64,000 nt of DNA from assembly GCA_963576725.1 (NCBI GenBank), contig OY755247.1, positions 14,510,526 to 14,574,525 of the forward strand, given 5' to 3'. This document shows positions 53,476 through 62,897 of the stretch, piece after piece (positions within the stretch are counted from its first letter, which is position 1; each line of letters starts with the position of its first letter). The notes under the pieces were generated by a model. That model had not been told where the DNA came from. It saw nothing but the letters and a program-made list of their open reading frames with translations, and made no database searches. The position numbers and the translations under genes were made by a program. This stretch comes from Azorinus chamasolen (Eukaryota > Mollusca > Bivalvia > Cardiida > Solecurtidae).

Positions 53476-53860
53476 GTTGGGATTATTGTGGGGCGTTTAT
53501 AAGAGCTAGCGGCAATATTTGTTGGTATTTTTGTGTTTTGATTGGGTTTGTTGTTTCTGAGGGGGTTGAAAAGGGGACCAGCTGTTTAGATATGTGTTTG
53601 GACGTTGTATCCTTTCAACAATGTTTTCCAAATTTAATTAATTTTAATTGAAAGATCGCGATCGGTTAGAAAGCTGACGTTCGCATGTTTCCTTGCAAAT
53701 GAGAATCCTTGATTGCCTGATTATTGTAATTATGTCGTGAATTAATTGTAGCTGGTCGACTTGTAATATATCATCCAGATATGATCAGCTCGTTTAAAGT
53801 AAATTTATTTCCAGATAGGATCATCCCATTGGACTTAAAACCGCTTCAAGATAGGATTAT
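53476..53860. other. No recognisable feature
   Basis: No array or hairpin. Confidence 0.35.
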
Positions 53861-54010
53861 ACCCTTAGCCATAAAGCTTGCGTGTCGCATCTCTCTATAC
53901 CTTTAGCCATAAATCTTGCGTGTCGCATCTCTCTATACCCTTAGCCATAAAGCTTGCGTGTCGCATCTCTATGCCCTTAGCCATAAAGCTTGCGTGTCGC
54001 ATCTTTCTTC
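53861..54010. repeat. 36-bp unit, four tandem copies
   Basis: AGCCATAAAGCTTGCGTGTC then GCATCTCTCTATACCCTT, nearly identical copies, so recently expanded. Confidence 0.9.
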
Positions 54011-54089
54011 TAACAAGTTAGGTCGCACCTAACTACATTAAACCCCCTCTAAACCGGACGTTCAAATTAGAATCAGCACTAGTTTTTAA

Positions 54090-54315
54090 CCATTTTCTTC
54101 ATATTAACTCCTGTTCACGCATTTGCAAACAGAGTAGACCCAGATCAGACGGCTCATATGGGCCATCTGATCAGGGTCTGCTCTAATTGCTGATGGAATG
54201 TGATATATCTGTTTCTTTACTTTCTAAAATCGCTACAATGTTCCACCTTCTATGTTTCAGTATAACTATTGTGTCCATGATTGGTATTTGGAATAAACAT
54301 AGAACAAGGGAACAG
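54090..54315. mobile_element. T1a MITE, inverted, complete
   Basis: TTAA at 54086-54089 and 54316-54319. CATTTTCTTCATATTAACTC at the left, AACATAGAACAAGGGAACAG at the right. Core CCAGATCAGACGGCTCATAT, its centre GCTCATATGGGCC. Confidence 0.85.
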
Positions 54316-54347
54316 TTAAGACAAGTGGCAACTTAATTAAGTGTTAA

Positions 54348-54570
54348 CCCTTTCCTCCATAAATGCGCCTTTCTACGCCTCTGTAACAATCACCTATTGA
54401 AACCATTGTGATAAATAGAGCATTTGCTCCTATAGGAGCAAATGCTCTATGTATATCACAATGGTTTCAAACTACAATACTTTTACTTTTTTCTTTTCTC
54501 TAGTTAATGCTCCTTCTCAGTAGATTTATTCAAAGTGGTTGGATCTAAAAATAGCCTATGAGGGAATGGG
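54348..54570. mobile_element. T3 MITE with a T1-like left terminus
   Basis: TTAA at 54344-54347 and 54571-54574. The left end, CCCTTTCCTCCATAAATGCG then CCTTTCTACGCCTCTG, matches the outer end of inverted T1b at 59602. The core (exact centre GCTCCTATAGGAGC, 54426-54439) and the right end (ATGAGGGAATGGG) are T3. Confidence 0.8.
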
Positions 54571-54629
54571 TTAAAATTAAGCAGAAAGCTCTCGTTGGTC
54601 GTAAGAATGTGTCTCCCATCTTTCTTATA

Positions 54630-54800
54630 ACGGAAATTCTGAAAGTGGGAGATCATTCGAAAGCAAAAGCAGCCGTACAAAAAGAGAAAACTGCAGACTC
54701 GCTTTTATTGAATCTGTTCATTGGCAGTTATTAAAAGTGCAACACTACTCATTCCCCCTGGCATCGGCTTAAGCGGTATTCAATTTTTATAACTAATGAC
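54630..54800. repeat. Diverged copy of the 52603 repeat
   Basis: AAATTCTGAAAGTGGGAGAT, AAAAAGAGAAAACTGCAG, ACTCGCTTTTATTGAATCTG, TCCCCCTGGCATCGGCTTAA and GCGGTATTCAATTTT align with 52610-52757. Confidence 0.7.
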
Positions 54801-55101
54801 AAACCAGTTCCTTTTTCATAAATTGTGATATTGTGCAAACATAAAATGGTTTGCATGCATGATTAGATTTATAACTTGTGGCAAACCAAGCTTCATTAGA
54901 ACTAGTATGTTTATAAACGTTTTATACATACATTTGCTCGGATTTCCAATTTTTTTTCGTTTAAAAAACCTTCTCGCCATTATATAAAAGTGTCGAATTA
55001 CAACATATTGTTTAATGTATAAGTGTTGATGAGGGTCTACGCTCCCCATCAAGATTCTGTGATACAGTAAATGCTGGCAATTGCGACCACACATTCAGTA
55101 A

Positions 55102-55343
55102 CCATTCTCTTGCTGAATTTTAAAATATATTTCTCCTTCTTTGCCCATGCCCTGTTGTATAATTACATATATCTTCACTGTGTACACGTATTTCGCTGTG
55201 CAGTCACTGCTGTTGAGTGCACTGGTTGCACAATCCACTTGTTAATAGTGCAGACCCTGATGAGACAGCTCCTGCAGGAGCTGTCTCATCTGGGTCTCCA
55301 CTATTTACAGGTAGGTATATTGACGTGAATAGCAAGCGAAGGG
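55102..55343. mobile_element. T4 MITE, complete
   Basis: GTAA (from TTAA) at 55098 and TTAA at 55344-55347. CATTCTCTTGCTGAATTTTA at the left, AATAGCAAGCGAAGGG at the right. Centre GCTCCTGCAGGAGC (55268-55281). Confidence 0.88.
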
Positions 55344-55359
55344 TTAATATAGGAATCTG

Positions 55360-55447
55360 TAAAACCAGGTTGTTGCTTAATGCATGGCAAAGGTAAAGCA
55401 GAAAGCTCCTATATAGGAGCTTTCTGCATATTTTAACCTGCATTAAT
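55360..55447. mobile_element. Core alpha fragment
   Basis: TGTAAAACCAGGTTGTTGC, TTAATGCATGGCAAAGG, GCAGAAAGCTCCTATATAGG and complement, ending TTTTAACCTGCATTAA. The P family cannot be assigned. Confidence 0.6.
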
Positions 55448-55465
55448 ACGCATATATCCTGCATT

Positions 55466-55677
55466 ATACGCCTTTCTATGCCTTTGGAAACAGAGTTGAC
55501 CCAGATCAGACGGCCCCTGTAGGAGCCGTCTGATCAGGGTCTGCTCTGTTTGCTTATGATATGATATAGATATGAATCAACAGTTTCTACCATGTCCAAA
55601 AGTCCTGTGTACTTTCGCTATGACAACAATTAATATTCATGATGTCATTATTTCTTGAACGTTCGTGGACTAAAGGG
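55466..55677. mobile_element. T1b MITE, inverted
   Basis: ACGCCTTTCTATGCCTTTGG, core CCCAGATCAGACGGCCCC/GGAGCCGTCTGATCAGG, CAGTTTCTACCATGTCC, ATTAATATTCATGATGTCAT, GGACTAAAGGG before TTAA (55678-55681). Confidence 0.82.
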
Positions 55678-55681
55678 TTAA

Positions 55682-56042
55682 GCTACCACCAGTTTTAAAA
55701 ATCGAGAATTTTCTTTCGATTGGTTGTATTAGCGATCTTATTCACTACATGACAGTCTTGACTGGTTACAGGTTGCTCACACACTGACGGGAATGCCTCC
55801 TCTGTTACCAATGGATAAGCACCGGTATCATTGTACTATACATCATGGTCTCCATTGTCGACCATTATTAGAAGCCGTGTTGGAATTGATAGATGGTCTA
55901 TGTCTGCACTGTTCACAATATGATAATGATAGAACTGATGACCTGGTGTATATACCTATGTAACCCGAGACTGCACAGTTTGTCATTCCAGCCTTACGCA
56001 CTGAATGGACTCTGTACTGAAACATTGATGGGCCATTCTACT
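55682..56042. other. No recognisable feature
   Basis: No array, hairpin or recognised open frame. Confidence 0.4.
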
Positions 56043-56046
56043 TTAA

Positions 56047-56265
56047 CCCATTCCCTCATAGGCTATTTTTAGACCTAACATCTTTAAAAAATCTACCGAA
56101 AAGGAGCATTTACTAGAGAAAGGTGATTTTTAGAACTGGGTAGTTTAAAAACCATTGTGATAAACAGACCATTTTACCTATGGGAGCAAATGCTGTATTT
56201 ATCGCAATTGTTTCAAAAAGAGACTTTCACAGAGACGTAAAAAGGCGTGAATATGAAGGAATGGG
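56047..56265. mobile_element. T3 MITE, complete, diverged core
   Basis: TTAA at 56043-56046 and 56266-56269. CCCATTCCCTCATAGGC at the left, GAAGGAATGGG at the right. Core arms AAACAGACCATTTTACC and GGAGCAAATGCTGTATTT no longer pair perfectly. Confidence 0.82.
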
Positions 56266-56394
56266 TTAAAAGGTATTTATTCAAAGGACTAATTGAATAC
56301 AGGATGCAAACCAGTATTAAACCGTCTCCAGCTAGCTTTTGTATATAGTGATCATAAGACTTATACGTTTCAAGCATATTTGATAAGAACATTA

Positions 56395-56490
56395 TTTAAA
56401 CACTTTGAAACCATTGTGATAAATAGACCATGTTCTCCTATAGGTCTAATATGCTTGAAAGGCCGTAAAAGGCATTTTTATGGACTAAAA
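56395..56490. mobile_element. T3 fragment
   Basis: TTTGAAACCATTGTGATAAA, TAGACCATGTTCTCCTATAG, then GGCCGTAAAAGGCATTTTTA and ACTAAAACGGTT. Mostly one arm. Confidence 0.55.
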
Positions 56491-56672
56491 CGGTTCATAC
56501 ATTATTAAAGCTACAGATAAGAAAGCGAAACAAAGAGTTGATAAATCATGATCAGCCATAATTTATGTTCAAATCTAATATTTTCTTATGATATAAAAAG
56601 GCAATCAATAATGCATAAGAAAACAACGGCTCTGATACAAAGTGCGGGATTTTCCTCAAACGGTATCATGAG

Positions 56673-56765
56673 GTGCAAACGGTTTGTTGCCCGCTGAGAC
56701 ACCAGACAGCTCGGTGTCTCATCAGGATCCAAGCTGCTAGACACTCCCCTAATAGTTTCTGAAAA
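56673..56765. mobile_element. T2c MITE, partial
   Basis: GTGCAAACGGTTTGTTGCCC, GCTGAGACACCAGACAGCTC, GTGTCTCATCAGGATCCAAG and CCCTAATAGTTTCTGAAAA. Confidence 0.55.
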
Positions 56766-56944
56766 TCTCGAAAGAACGTAATTTTTTAAACTGGAAAAGT
56801 GTTGGGGTGAATATTTACACTAAGATATTATCCATTTACAATCCAACAAAAAGCAAAACAGCGACATCTGGTGATACGCTCTGGATAATACCCCCAGTGT
56901 GACTAACACGGCAACAGATACACATGTAAAGGTGGATCCTTAGA

Positions 56945-57065
56945 TACCTTAGATACTAAAATCGTCATTTCTCCACCAAACCCTATGCTGTGACCACTCT
57001 TTAGAATCGTCTCTTCGAGGCGATTCTAAAGAGTGGTCACAATATAGGGTTTGGTGGAGAAATAA
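56945..57065. mobile_element. Core beta with decayed P6 ends
   Basis: GATACTAAAATCGTCATTTC, TCCACCAAACCCTATGCTGT, GACCACTCTTTAGAATCGTC, TCTTCGA, then the full complement. It is one of the best-preserved core beta stems (about 45 bp per arm). Confidence 0.8.
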
Positions 57066-57179
57066 AGAAGTCTGTAAAAAAACAGGTCAGCTCAATTTTG
57101 GATGCGGTGCGATTTGACAGCCTATGATTCGATTAAGCTTTTAAAGAACGATTGACCGAGTTGCATAACAAAAACTTTT

Positions 57180-57285
57180 GAGAAACTATTGACCGCTGTG
57201 CCAAACAGCTTGTATCCTGATGAGACGTCGAGTTTGTCGGTGACTGATCTGAATCCAAGTTTGTTTGAAAATGTGATTTGTTTTA
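57180..57285. mobile_element. T2 MITE, decayed
   Basis: GCCAAACAGCTTGTATCCTG, ATGAGACGTCGAGTTTGTCG, GACTGATCTGAATCCAAG and TTTGTTTGAAAATGTG. Confidence 0.5.
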
Positions 57286-57330
57286 AGTTGATGGATGCAG
57301 GATAAATGTCAAGGCAACAAACGTGTTTAA

Positions 57331-57570
57331 CTCGTTCCTTCATATAAACACATATTTACGCATTTGCAAACAGAGAAGACCTAGATCAGACGGCTCTTAG
57401 AGGAGGCGTCTGATCAGGGTCTGCTCTGTTTGCTAATGGAATTTGAAAGATCTGTTTCTTTACTTTCTAAAATGGCTACAATGTTCTACCTTCCATATTT
57501 AGTTGTAACTATTTTTCCGTGAATATTTGGTAGGTATTGAACTTTGGAGTAATGTAGAACAGGGAAAGGG
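57331..57570. mobile_element. T1a MITE, inverted, complete
   Basis: TTAA at 57327-57330 and 57571-57574. CTCGTTCCTTCATATAAACA at the left, AACAGGGAAAGGG at the right. Core CTAGATCAGACGGCTCTTAG around AGGAGG. Confidence 0.88.
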
Positions 57571-57574
57571 TTAA

Positions 57575-57893
57575 GGTAACAAATGTATTTAGTTTTAGAA
57601 TGCTGTTTCAGACAGTCTGAATAAAGTTGTCGGATTAACGTTCAGCCACAAGAGAATGTTGATATTGGACAAAACCTTAAAATGTATCCGTTTTTACACG
57701 TTATTATTTCTTTCTCAATTTCGCTTCAAACACTAATTGAATTTGAAATGCAACAATTCGACAAAACAAAACCTCATGCCTGTAAAAACATTTTCGCTGC
57801 GCACAAGAGAAATGGTTATCTGTCCTTGTAATGGAAGTATAGTATCACTCCGTGACAATTACAAACACTGACACTTAAGTGACTTAACCCTTT
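57575..57893. other. No recognisable feature
   Basis: AT-rich, no element delimited. Confidence 0.4.
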
Positions 57894-57897
57894 CGGC

Positions 57898-57981
57898 GCC
57901 AAATTTCTAATTTTCATCTGTAAACCAGTTGTGTTATATACATCAAAGGTGCCCGACGCATGCTTGGACTCATCCATGGAA

Positions 57982-58012
<31 letters not shown>

Positions 58013-59500
58013 AAAAAAATAATAAAAAAAAAAAATAATAATAATAAATAAATAAATAAAAAAATAAAAAAATTGTGATCGAAGTATGTTCAACTGGCCT
58101 AAAACTATCTATTTGAACCTTAAACCACTCCGAAAAACGAGAAAAACACGACCCGGAAAAAATTTCCTATCGGGTCTATATAATTTTATGTATTGAAAGG
58201 TATCTAACTACGACAGATCAGCTGCGGAAAATACAACAGTCATGTTTTTCAAAGTCTTACAGCAAAGCCAATTCAACACCGATTTCAATCAGTTTGGTCT
58301 TGATCCGTTCCAAATTCCATATGATAAGCGGCACAATTAGTGTTTTCCTTAAATATTGCTCCGTCTTGTCGCTGCAAGACCGCGAATTTGAAAAAACGCT
58401 AGAGCGAAACGATGTGACTCCCGCCAGGATGCATAGACGTATATAGGGGGATCTGTATTCGTTAATCTTTTAAAAACGTGAATTATGGTTAAACACTATC
58501 TAAAAACATTAAACTCGCCGCAATTAAAACGGTGCTTACTATTTCCAGTCAGCTACGAGGCGCCAGTTTTCTTTCTCCAACTTTCCTTTTGAACGGATGC
58601 GACCATTTTGCTGTGACCCGGCTCATAAACTATTCGATATGCAAATTGACTACTACTTCCGGGCCACAGCGATTTGGCCACCTCCGTTCAAAACGAAAGT
58701 AGGAGAAAGAAAACTGGCGTCTCATAGCAGACTACAAATAGCCAGCACCGTTATAACTGCGGTAAGTTGAATGTTTTTCGAATGTGTTTCAGCATAATTC
58801 GCGTTTTTGCTGAAAAGTTTAACGAATACAGATCCCCCTATATACTTCTATGCATCCTGGCGGGAGTCACATCGTTTCGCTCTAGCGTATTTTCAAATTC
58901 GCGGTCTTGCAGCGACAACACGGGGCAATATTTAAGGAAAGCACTAATTGTGCCGCTTAGCATATGGAATTTGGAACGGATCAAGACCAAAATGATTAAA
59001 ATCGGTGTTGAATTGGCTTTGCTGTAAGACTTTGAAAAACATGACTGTTGTATTTTCCGCAGCTGATCTGTCGTAGTTAGTTACCTTTCAATACATATAT
59101 AGACCCGATAGGAAATTTTTTCCGGGTCGTGATTTTCTTGTTTTTCGGAGTGGTTTAAGGTTCAAATAGATAGTTTTAGGCTAGTTTAACATACTTCGAT
59201 CACAATTTAAAAAACAAAATGTTTATTTTTTGGATTTTTTTTTTATTTTGATTTTTTTTTTGGGGGGGGGGGGGGTTCATGGGTGAGTCCAAGCATGCGT
59301 CGATCACCTTTGATATACATGTAATTCGGCGAAATGAGATAAATAAATGCAAATTTCAAAGGAACAAAGCGCAGATATAGAAATAAAGTTTGACCAAAAT
59401 AGTGCAGTCCCAGATCAGACGCCGCCTTGAAATGGCGGCGTCTGATCTGGGACTGCTCTTTTGTCATGGTGTATTTATGCGACATTGGCGGTGAAAGGGT
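57898..59500. mobile_element. T5 MITE interrupted by the hAT-like palindrome
   Basis: TTAA at 57894-57897 and 59501-59504. CCCTTTCGGCGCCAAATTTC at the left, GACATTGGCGGTGAAAGGG at the right, core CCCAGATCAGACGCCGCCTT and complement. The insertion duplicates ATATACAT. Confidence 0.88.
57944..59312. mobile_element. hAT-like giant palindrome, copy 2
   Basis: ATATACAT at 57936-57943 and 59313-59320. Ends and internal sequence match copy 1 at about 97-98 percent by eye. Differences are concentrated in the C/A homopolymers (C-run, then a long A/T-rich tract at 58003-58072). The 86-codon frame (58767-59027) differs by one residue from copy 1. Confidence 0.88.
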
Positions 59501-59601
59501 TTAACGGCGTAACCTTTGTTTGCAAACAGCTGTAGCCAAGATAATGCCCTATTAATGCGACGTCTTGTCAGCATCATCTAATCTGTCTCCCTATCTATTA
59601 A

Positions 59602-59843
59602 CCCTTTCCTCCATAAATACGCCTTTCTACGCTTTTGCAAACATAGTAGACCCAGATCAGACGGCTCCTATAGTAACCGTCTGATCAGGGTCTTCTCTGT
59701 TTACTTATGATATAATATAGATATGATTCTACAGTTTCTGCCATGGCTAAAACATTCCTATACCCATGTGCTATTGCAGCAATTAATCTTATTAATATTC
59801 ATGACGTCATGATTTCTTAAATGAATATTCATGGAGGAAAGGG
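59602..59843. mobile_element. T1b MITE, inverted, nearly complete
   Basis: TTAA at 59598-59601. CCCTTTCCTCCATAAATACG at the left, core CCAGATCAGACGGCTCCTAT with complement, CTACAGTTTCTGCCATGGC, AATGAATATTCATGGAGG and AAAGGG before TTAC. Confidence 0.88.
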
Positions 59844-60264
59844 TTACTGGTCAAAAGATCTAACGAGTCAGAAGCAGGTAAAACTTGTAGCGTATCAGAT
59901 TTCATGCAGACATCTTTTTCCAACCTTATAAGAGTTAATCAACCCTTTCACGTGTTGGTATTCCATGTAAGATATAATGGCATCACGACTATTTATTTCT
60001 ACAAGGAAGCGTTGGCAGGTGCGTAGCATCAATTTGAAAGGTGAAAACATTACTTTGGTCAAAATGGAACAAAATTCGAAGGCTAATTGGGTAAATCGCC
60101 CTATCTTACCATGCACGTTTTAACCAATTCCCTCATATTGACACATTTTAATGCTTGTTGGTGCCTCTGCACAGTTTTGCCACGGTGCGTACATTACCTT
60201 CGGATTCAGCTACGCTACTGGTTGGTATTTGTAGAAATTGTGGAGTCGCGTCTATTATAATGAC

Positions 60265-60372
60265 ATTAGCAAACAGAGCAAACCCTGACCACATGGCTCT
60301 TATATGAACCGTCTCTTCTGGAGCTACTCTATTTACAAAGACGTGAAAAAGCGTTCAAACTAGGGAAGGGAT
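60265..60372. mobile_element. T1 remnant
   Basis: TTAGCAAACAGAGCAAACCC, ACCACATGGCTCTTATATGA, CTACTCTATTTACAAAGACG and AGGGAAGGG before ATTAAG. Confidence 0.65.
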
Positions 60373-60374
60373 TA

Positions 60375-60713
60375 AGAGTGCAAAGTTTATTATGCTTCGA
60401 TATGCTATGAAGCAATACAATCTTAACCAACGAAGCATTCAGATTTATCCTCACGATTCATCAGATTACGGCATACACATGTCGATTGAAAAGCAATCTG
60501 ATCAGAAAGAAAAAAAATACCCGTAATAGTAAATTGCATTGTACTTTATATCAACCATGCTAACTCTATTGCTGGAATTCGGTTATACGTTATCTACAAA
60601 GACGCCGTTTTCTCGAAACCTATTGAATGTTATTTGAAAACAAGGTAGACCTAAACCAGAAGGTTCCTAGTGGAGCCCTTTGATTAGGGTCATTGCAAAA
60701 TCCTCCAGTAAGT
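60375..60713. other. No recognisable feature
   Basis: AT-rich, with a possible degraded T1 core at 60635-60690 (GTAGACCTAAACCAGAAGG, GGAGCCCTTTGATTAGGGTC). Confidence 0.4.
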
Positions 60714-60717
60714 TTAA

Positions 60718-60938
60718 CCCATTTGCGCCCACGATCCCATGTATGGGACTTATGCAAACAGTATAGACTCTGATCAGACGCCGCATAATGCGGCGTCTGA
60801 TCAGAGTCTACACTGTTTGCTGATAGGAATTTCAATATAAAACAAAACAAAATTGAAAATTTTGACCAGGCATCCCTTAGATAAATAATGGACGAATCAA
60901 ATATATTAGCATGGAAGAATCTACTGGGCGCAAATGGG
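60718..60938. mobile_element. T7 MITE, complete
   Basis: TTAA at 60714-60717 and 60939-60942. CCCATTTGCGCCCACGATCC at the left, TACTGGGCGCAAATGGG at the right. Core TCTGATCAGACGCCGCATAA and complement, flanked by GCAAACAGTATAGAC/GTCTACACTGTTTGC. The only copy in the window. Confidence 0.85.
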
Positions 60939-61019
60939 TTAAACCATCCATACAGACTGGTATCTACAGATGATCACTGGTGGGTTATTCAGTGTTGAAA
61001 CCACACAAAATAAAACATG

Positions 61020-61319
61020 CAGTTGAACTTCGATATCTCGAACTCGGATAACTCGAACTTCGGGATAACTCGAACTAAAGGTTCTGTCCTTCCAAAGTTT
61101 ACAACACATAATTGTTCTAAAATGTATCATCGCACATATCTTAGAAACACATGTGACAGCTTAATGCAGGTCGAAAGTAATGCTGAAAGCTCCTACAGGA
61201 CCTGCATTAAGCTGTGAACTTGGGATATTGGTTAGATTATAAATCGGATGAATCGAACCTCTGTTATCTCGAGCTAATTTGTATGGTCCGTTGAAGTTCG
61301 AGATATCGAAGTTCACCTG
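61020..61319. mobile_element. P4 element with a half core alpha
   Basis: CAGTTGAACTTCGATATCTC at the left, GATATCGAAGTTCACCTG before TA (61320-61321). The core GCTTAATGCAGGTCGAAAG, ATGCTGAAAGCTCC jumps to GGACCTGCATTAAGCTG, so most of the right arm is deleted. Confidence 0.85.
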
Positions 61320-61370
61320 TATTTATAGAGCATGCATTATGGTAGTCAGCGCATAATTTCAAAATAAGTG

Positions 61371-61772
61371 CAGAGGTCCAGATAAGATAGGTATATTACA
61401 TGTAACCCTTCTCCGAATTTTGAAATACATTTCTCCCTCTGTACCCATGTCCTGTTGTATAATAACATATATGTTCACTGTGTACACATTTCGCTGTGCA
61501 ATCACTGCTGTGGAATGCACTGGTTGCACAATCAACTTGTAAATAGTGCATATCCTGATGAGACAGGAGCTGTCTCATCTGGGTCTTCACTATTTACAGG
61601 TAAGTATATTGACGTGAATAGCAAGCGAAGAGTTAAAACATTTTCAAGAATAATTCCTTTATTTCTCTACCAAACATTATGTTCTGGCCACTCTTTAGAC
61701 TCATACCGATATAAGGTTTAGTGGAGAAATGACGATTTTAGTATTTGAGTACGCACATTTATCTATTACTCT
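61371..61772. mobile_element. P6 element split by T4
   Basis: CAGAGGTCCAGATAAGATAG at the left, then T4 at 61406-61632, then TTTATTTCTCTACCAAACAT, GGCCACTCTTTAGACTCATA and GTTTAGTGGAGAAATGACGA, ending near TTACTCTA. Confidence 0.75.
61406..61632. mobile_element. T4 MITE nested in P6
   Basis: GTAA at 61402-61405 and TTAA at 61633-61636. CCCTTCTCCGAATTTTG at the left, AATAGCAAGCGAAGAG at the right. The left core arm is almost gone (GATGAGACAGGAGCTGTCTC). Confidence 0.82.
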
Positions 61773-61933
61773 ATTTGTCTTGATTAAATTGCTTAGATCT
61801 TCGTTATCATACTGGTATCTTACATGCCAAGTATTTTACTTCAACTGATTATCTCCGGCTAATAGATGTTTCATAGACAGGAGCTGTATATCAATTATCT
61901 TTTCAGTCTATCAATTTCTGATCGAGTTATGAA

Positions 61934-62092
61934 CAGTAAAACTCCTTTAAATCGGAATTCTAGTAGTGAAGAATGTCGATACTTTTAGGCAGGTGGCTGC
62001 TTGATGCAGGGTGAAAATCATTAAGCAGCCAACTGTCCCCAAGATCGATATTTATACCAAACCGAACGTTCGTTTTTATAGAAGTTTTACTA
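61934..62092. mobile_element. P3 element with collapsed core
   Basis: CAGTAAAACTCCTTTAAATC at the left, TTATAGAAGTTTTACT at the right. GCTTGATGCAGGGTGAAAA joins directly to TCATTAAGCAGCCAACTG, so the hairpin centre is deleted. Confidence 0.8.
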
Positions 62093-62107
62093 TTCTCCTG
62101 ATTTATA

Positions 62108-62279
62108 AACTTTCAGCCTGCTGTCGGTGAATACATGATCACCTTTGTGAACATTCTTGATCTAGATGAGAATAAAAACTGTTTGATACCCTGGTTGTAT
62201 TTTTCGGCAGACAAACAGATTATAGCTGATTTTGGAAAATGTAGGAGACGTAAGAATATTTCGCTCAGCCGGCTAAAGG
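62108..62279. mobile_element. T2b MITE with damaged core
   Basis: AACTTTCAGCCTGCTGTCGG at the left, CTCAGCCGGCTAAAGG before TTAA (62280-62283). GATCTAGATGAGAATAAAAA replaces the palindrome, then TTTGATACCCTGGTTG. Confidence 0.7.
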
Positions 62280-62295
62280 TTAATAAGTCATTAGT

Positions 62296-62299
62296 GCTC

Positions 62300-62371
<72 letters not shown>
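62296..62371. repeat. (CT)n microsatellite
   Basis: About 37 CT dinucleotides with one CTAT interruption. Arginine/glutamate or serine/leucine open frames through it are artefacts. Confidence 0.95.
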
Positions 62372-62374
<3 letters not shown>

Positions 62375-62379
62375 AACGT

Positions 62380-62426
62380 ATCTAAATTCTTTTCTACTAA
62401 AAGTCCGATTTAGAGAGGTTTTACTG
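62380..62426. mobile_element. P3 right end
   Basis: ATCTAAATTCTTTTCTACTA, GTCCGATTTAGAGAGGTTTT, ACTG before TA. The CT microsatellite abuts it where the core should be. Confidence 0.65.
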
Positions 62427-62496
62427 TACTCTTAATGTCTTAATCTTCCATGATATAAGACGAAGGAAGATGGTTAAATTTAACACACAGGAACTA

Positions 62497-62625
62497 CAGT
62501 AAAACCTCTCTTAAGTATCTTCCATCTTGTAAAACCTGGGTCCTAAACGAAAGTGGTAGCTTAATGCAGGATGAACGTTGTGCAGAAAGATCCTGCAGGA
62601 GCTTTATTTTCGTCCTGCATGTATA
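62497..62625. mobile_element. P8 element, left end plus core alpha
   Basis: TA then CAGTAAAACCTCTCTTAAGT, AGTGGTAGCTTAATGCAGGA, GTGCAGAAAGATCCTGCAGG, AGCTTTATTTTCGTCCTGC. No right terminus was found. These ends differ from P1-P4. Confidence 0.6.
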
Positions 62626-62897
62626 CTGACCCAAAATGAAAACTTTACACTTTATTTGTCGGAATATCTGTCTTGTTACCGTACATTTGGATGTAGGATT
62701 TACACACGATTATCACGATTTCGTTGTGGATAACGATCATGCAATTGTTTTCCAAAGCTTGAAAAACGCGTTCCTTACTTTGCACGTGCGCAGGAACAGG
62801 TGTTTCACTTACAGTTTTTTCACCGACAAGTAATCATTTGATGCTCAGCACTGATAATAAAACGTTCATTTGTTTTACAAAACGTCTGCGTTTAGTG

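Noticed and set aside
62113..62413. Frames encoding poly(RE) or poly(SL)
   Set aside because: Produced by the CT microsatellite.
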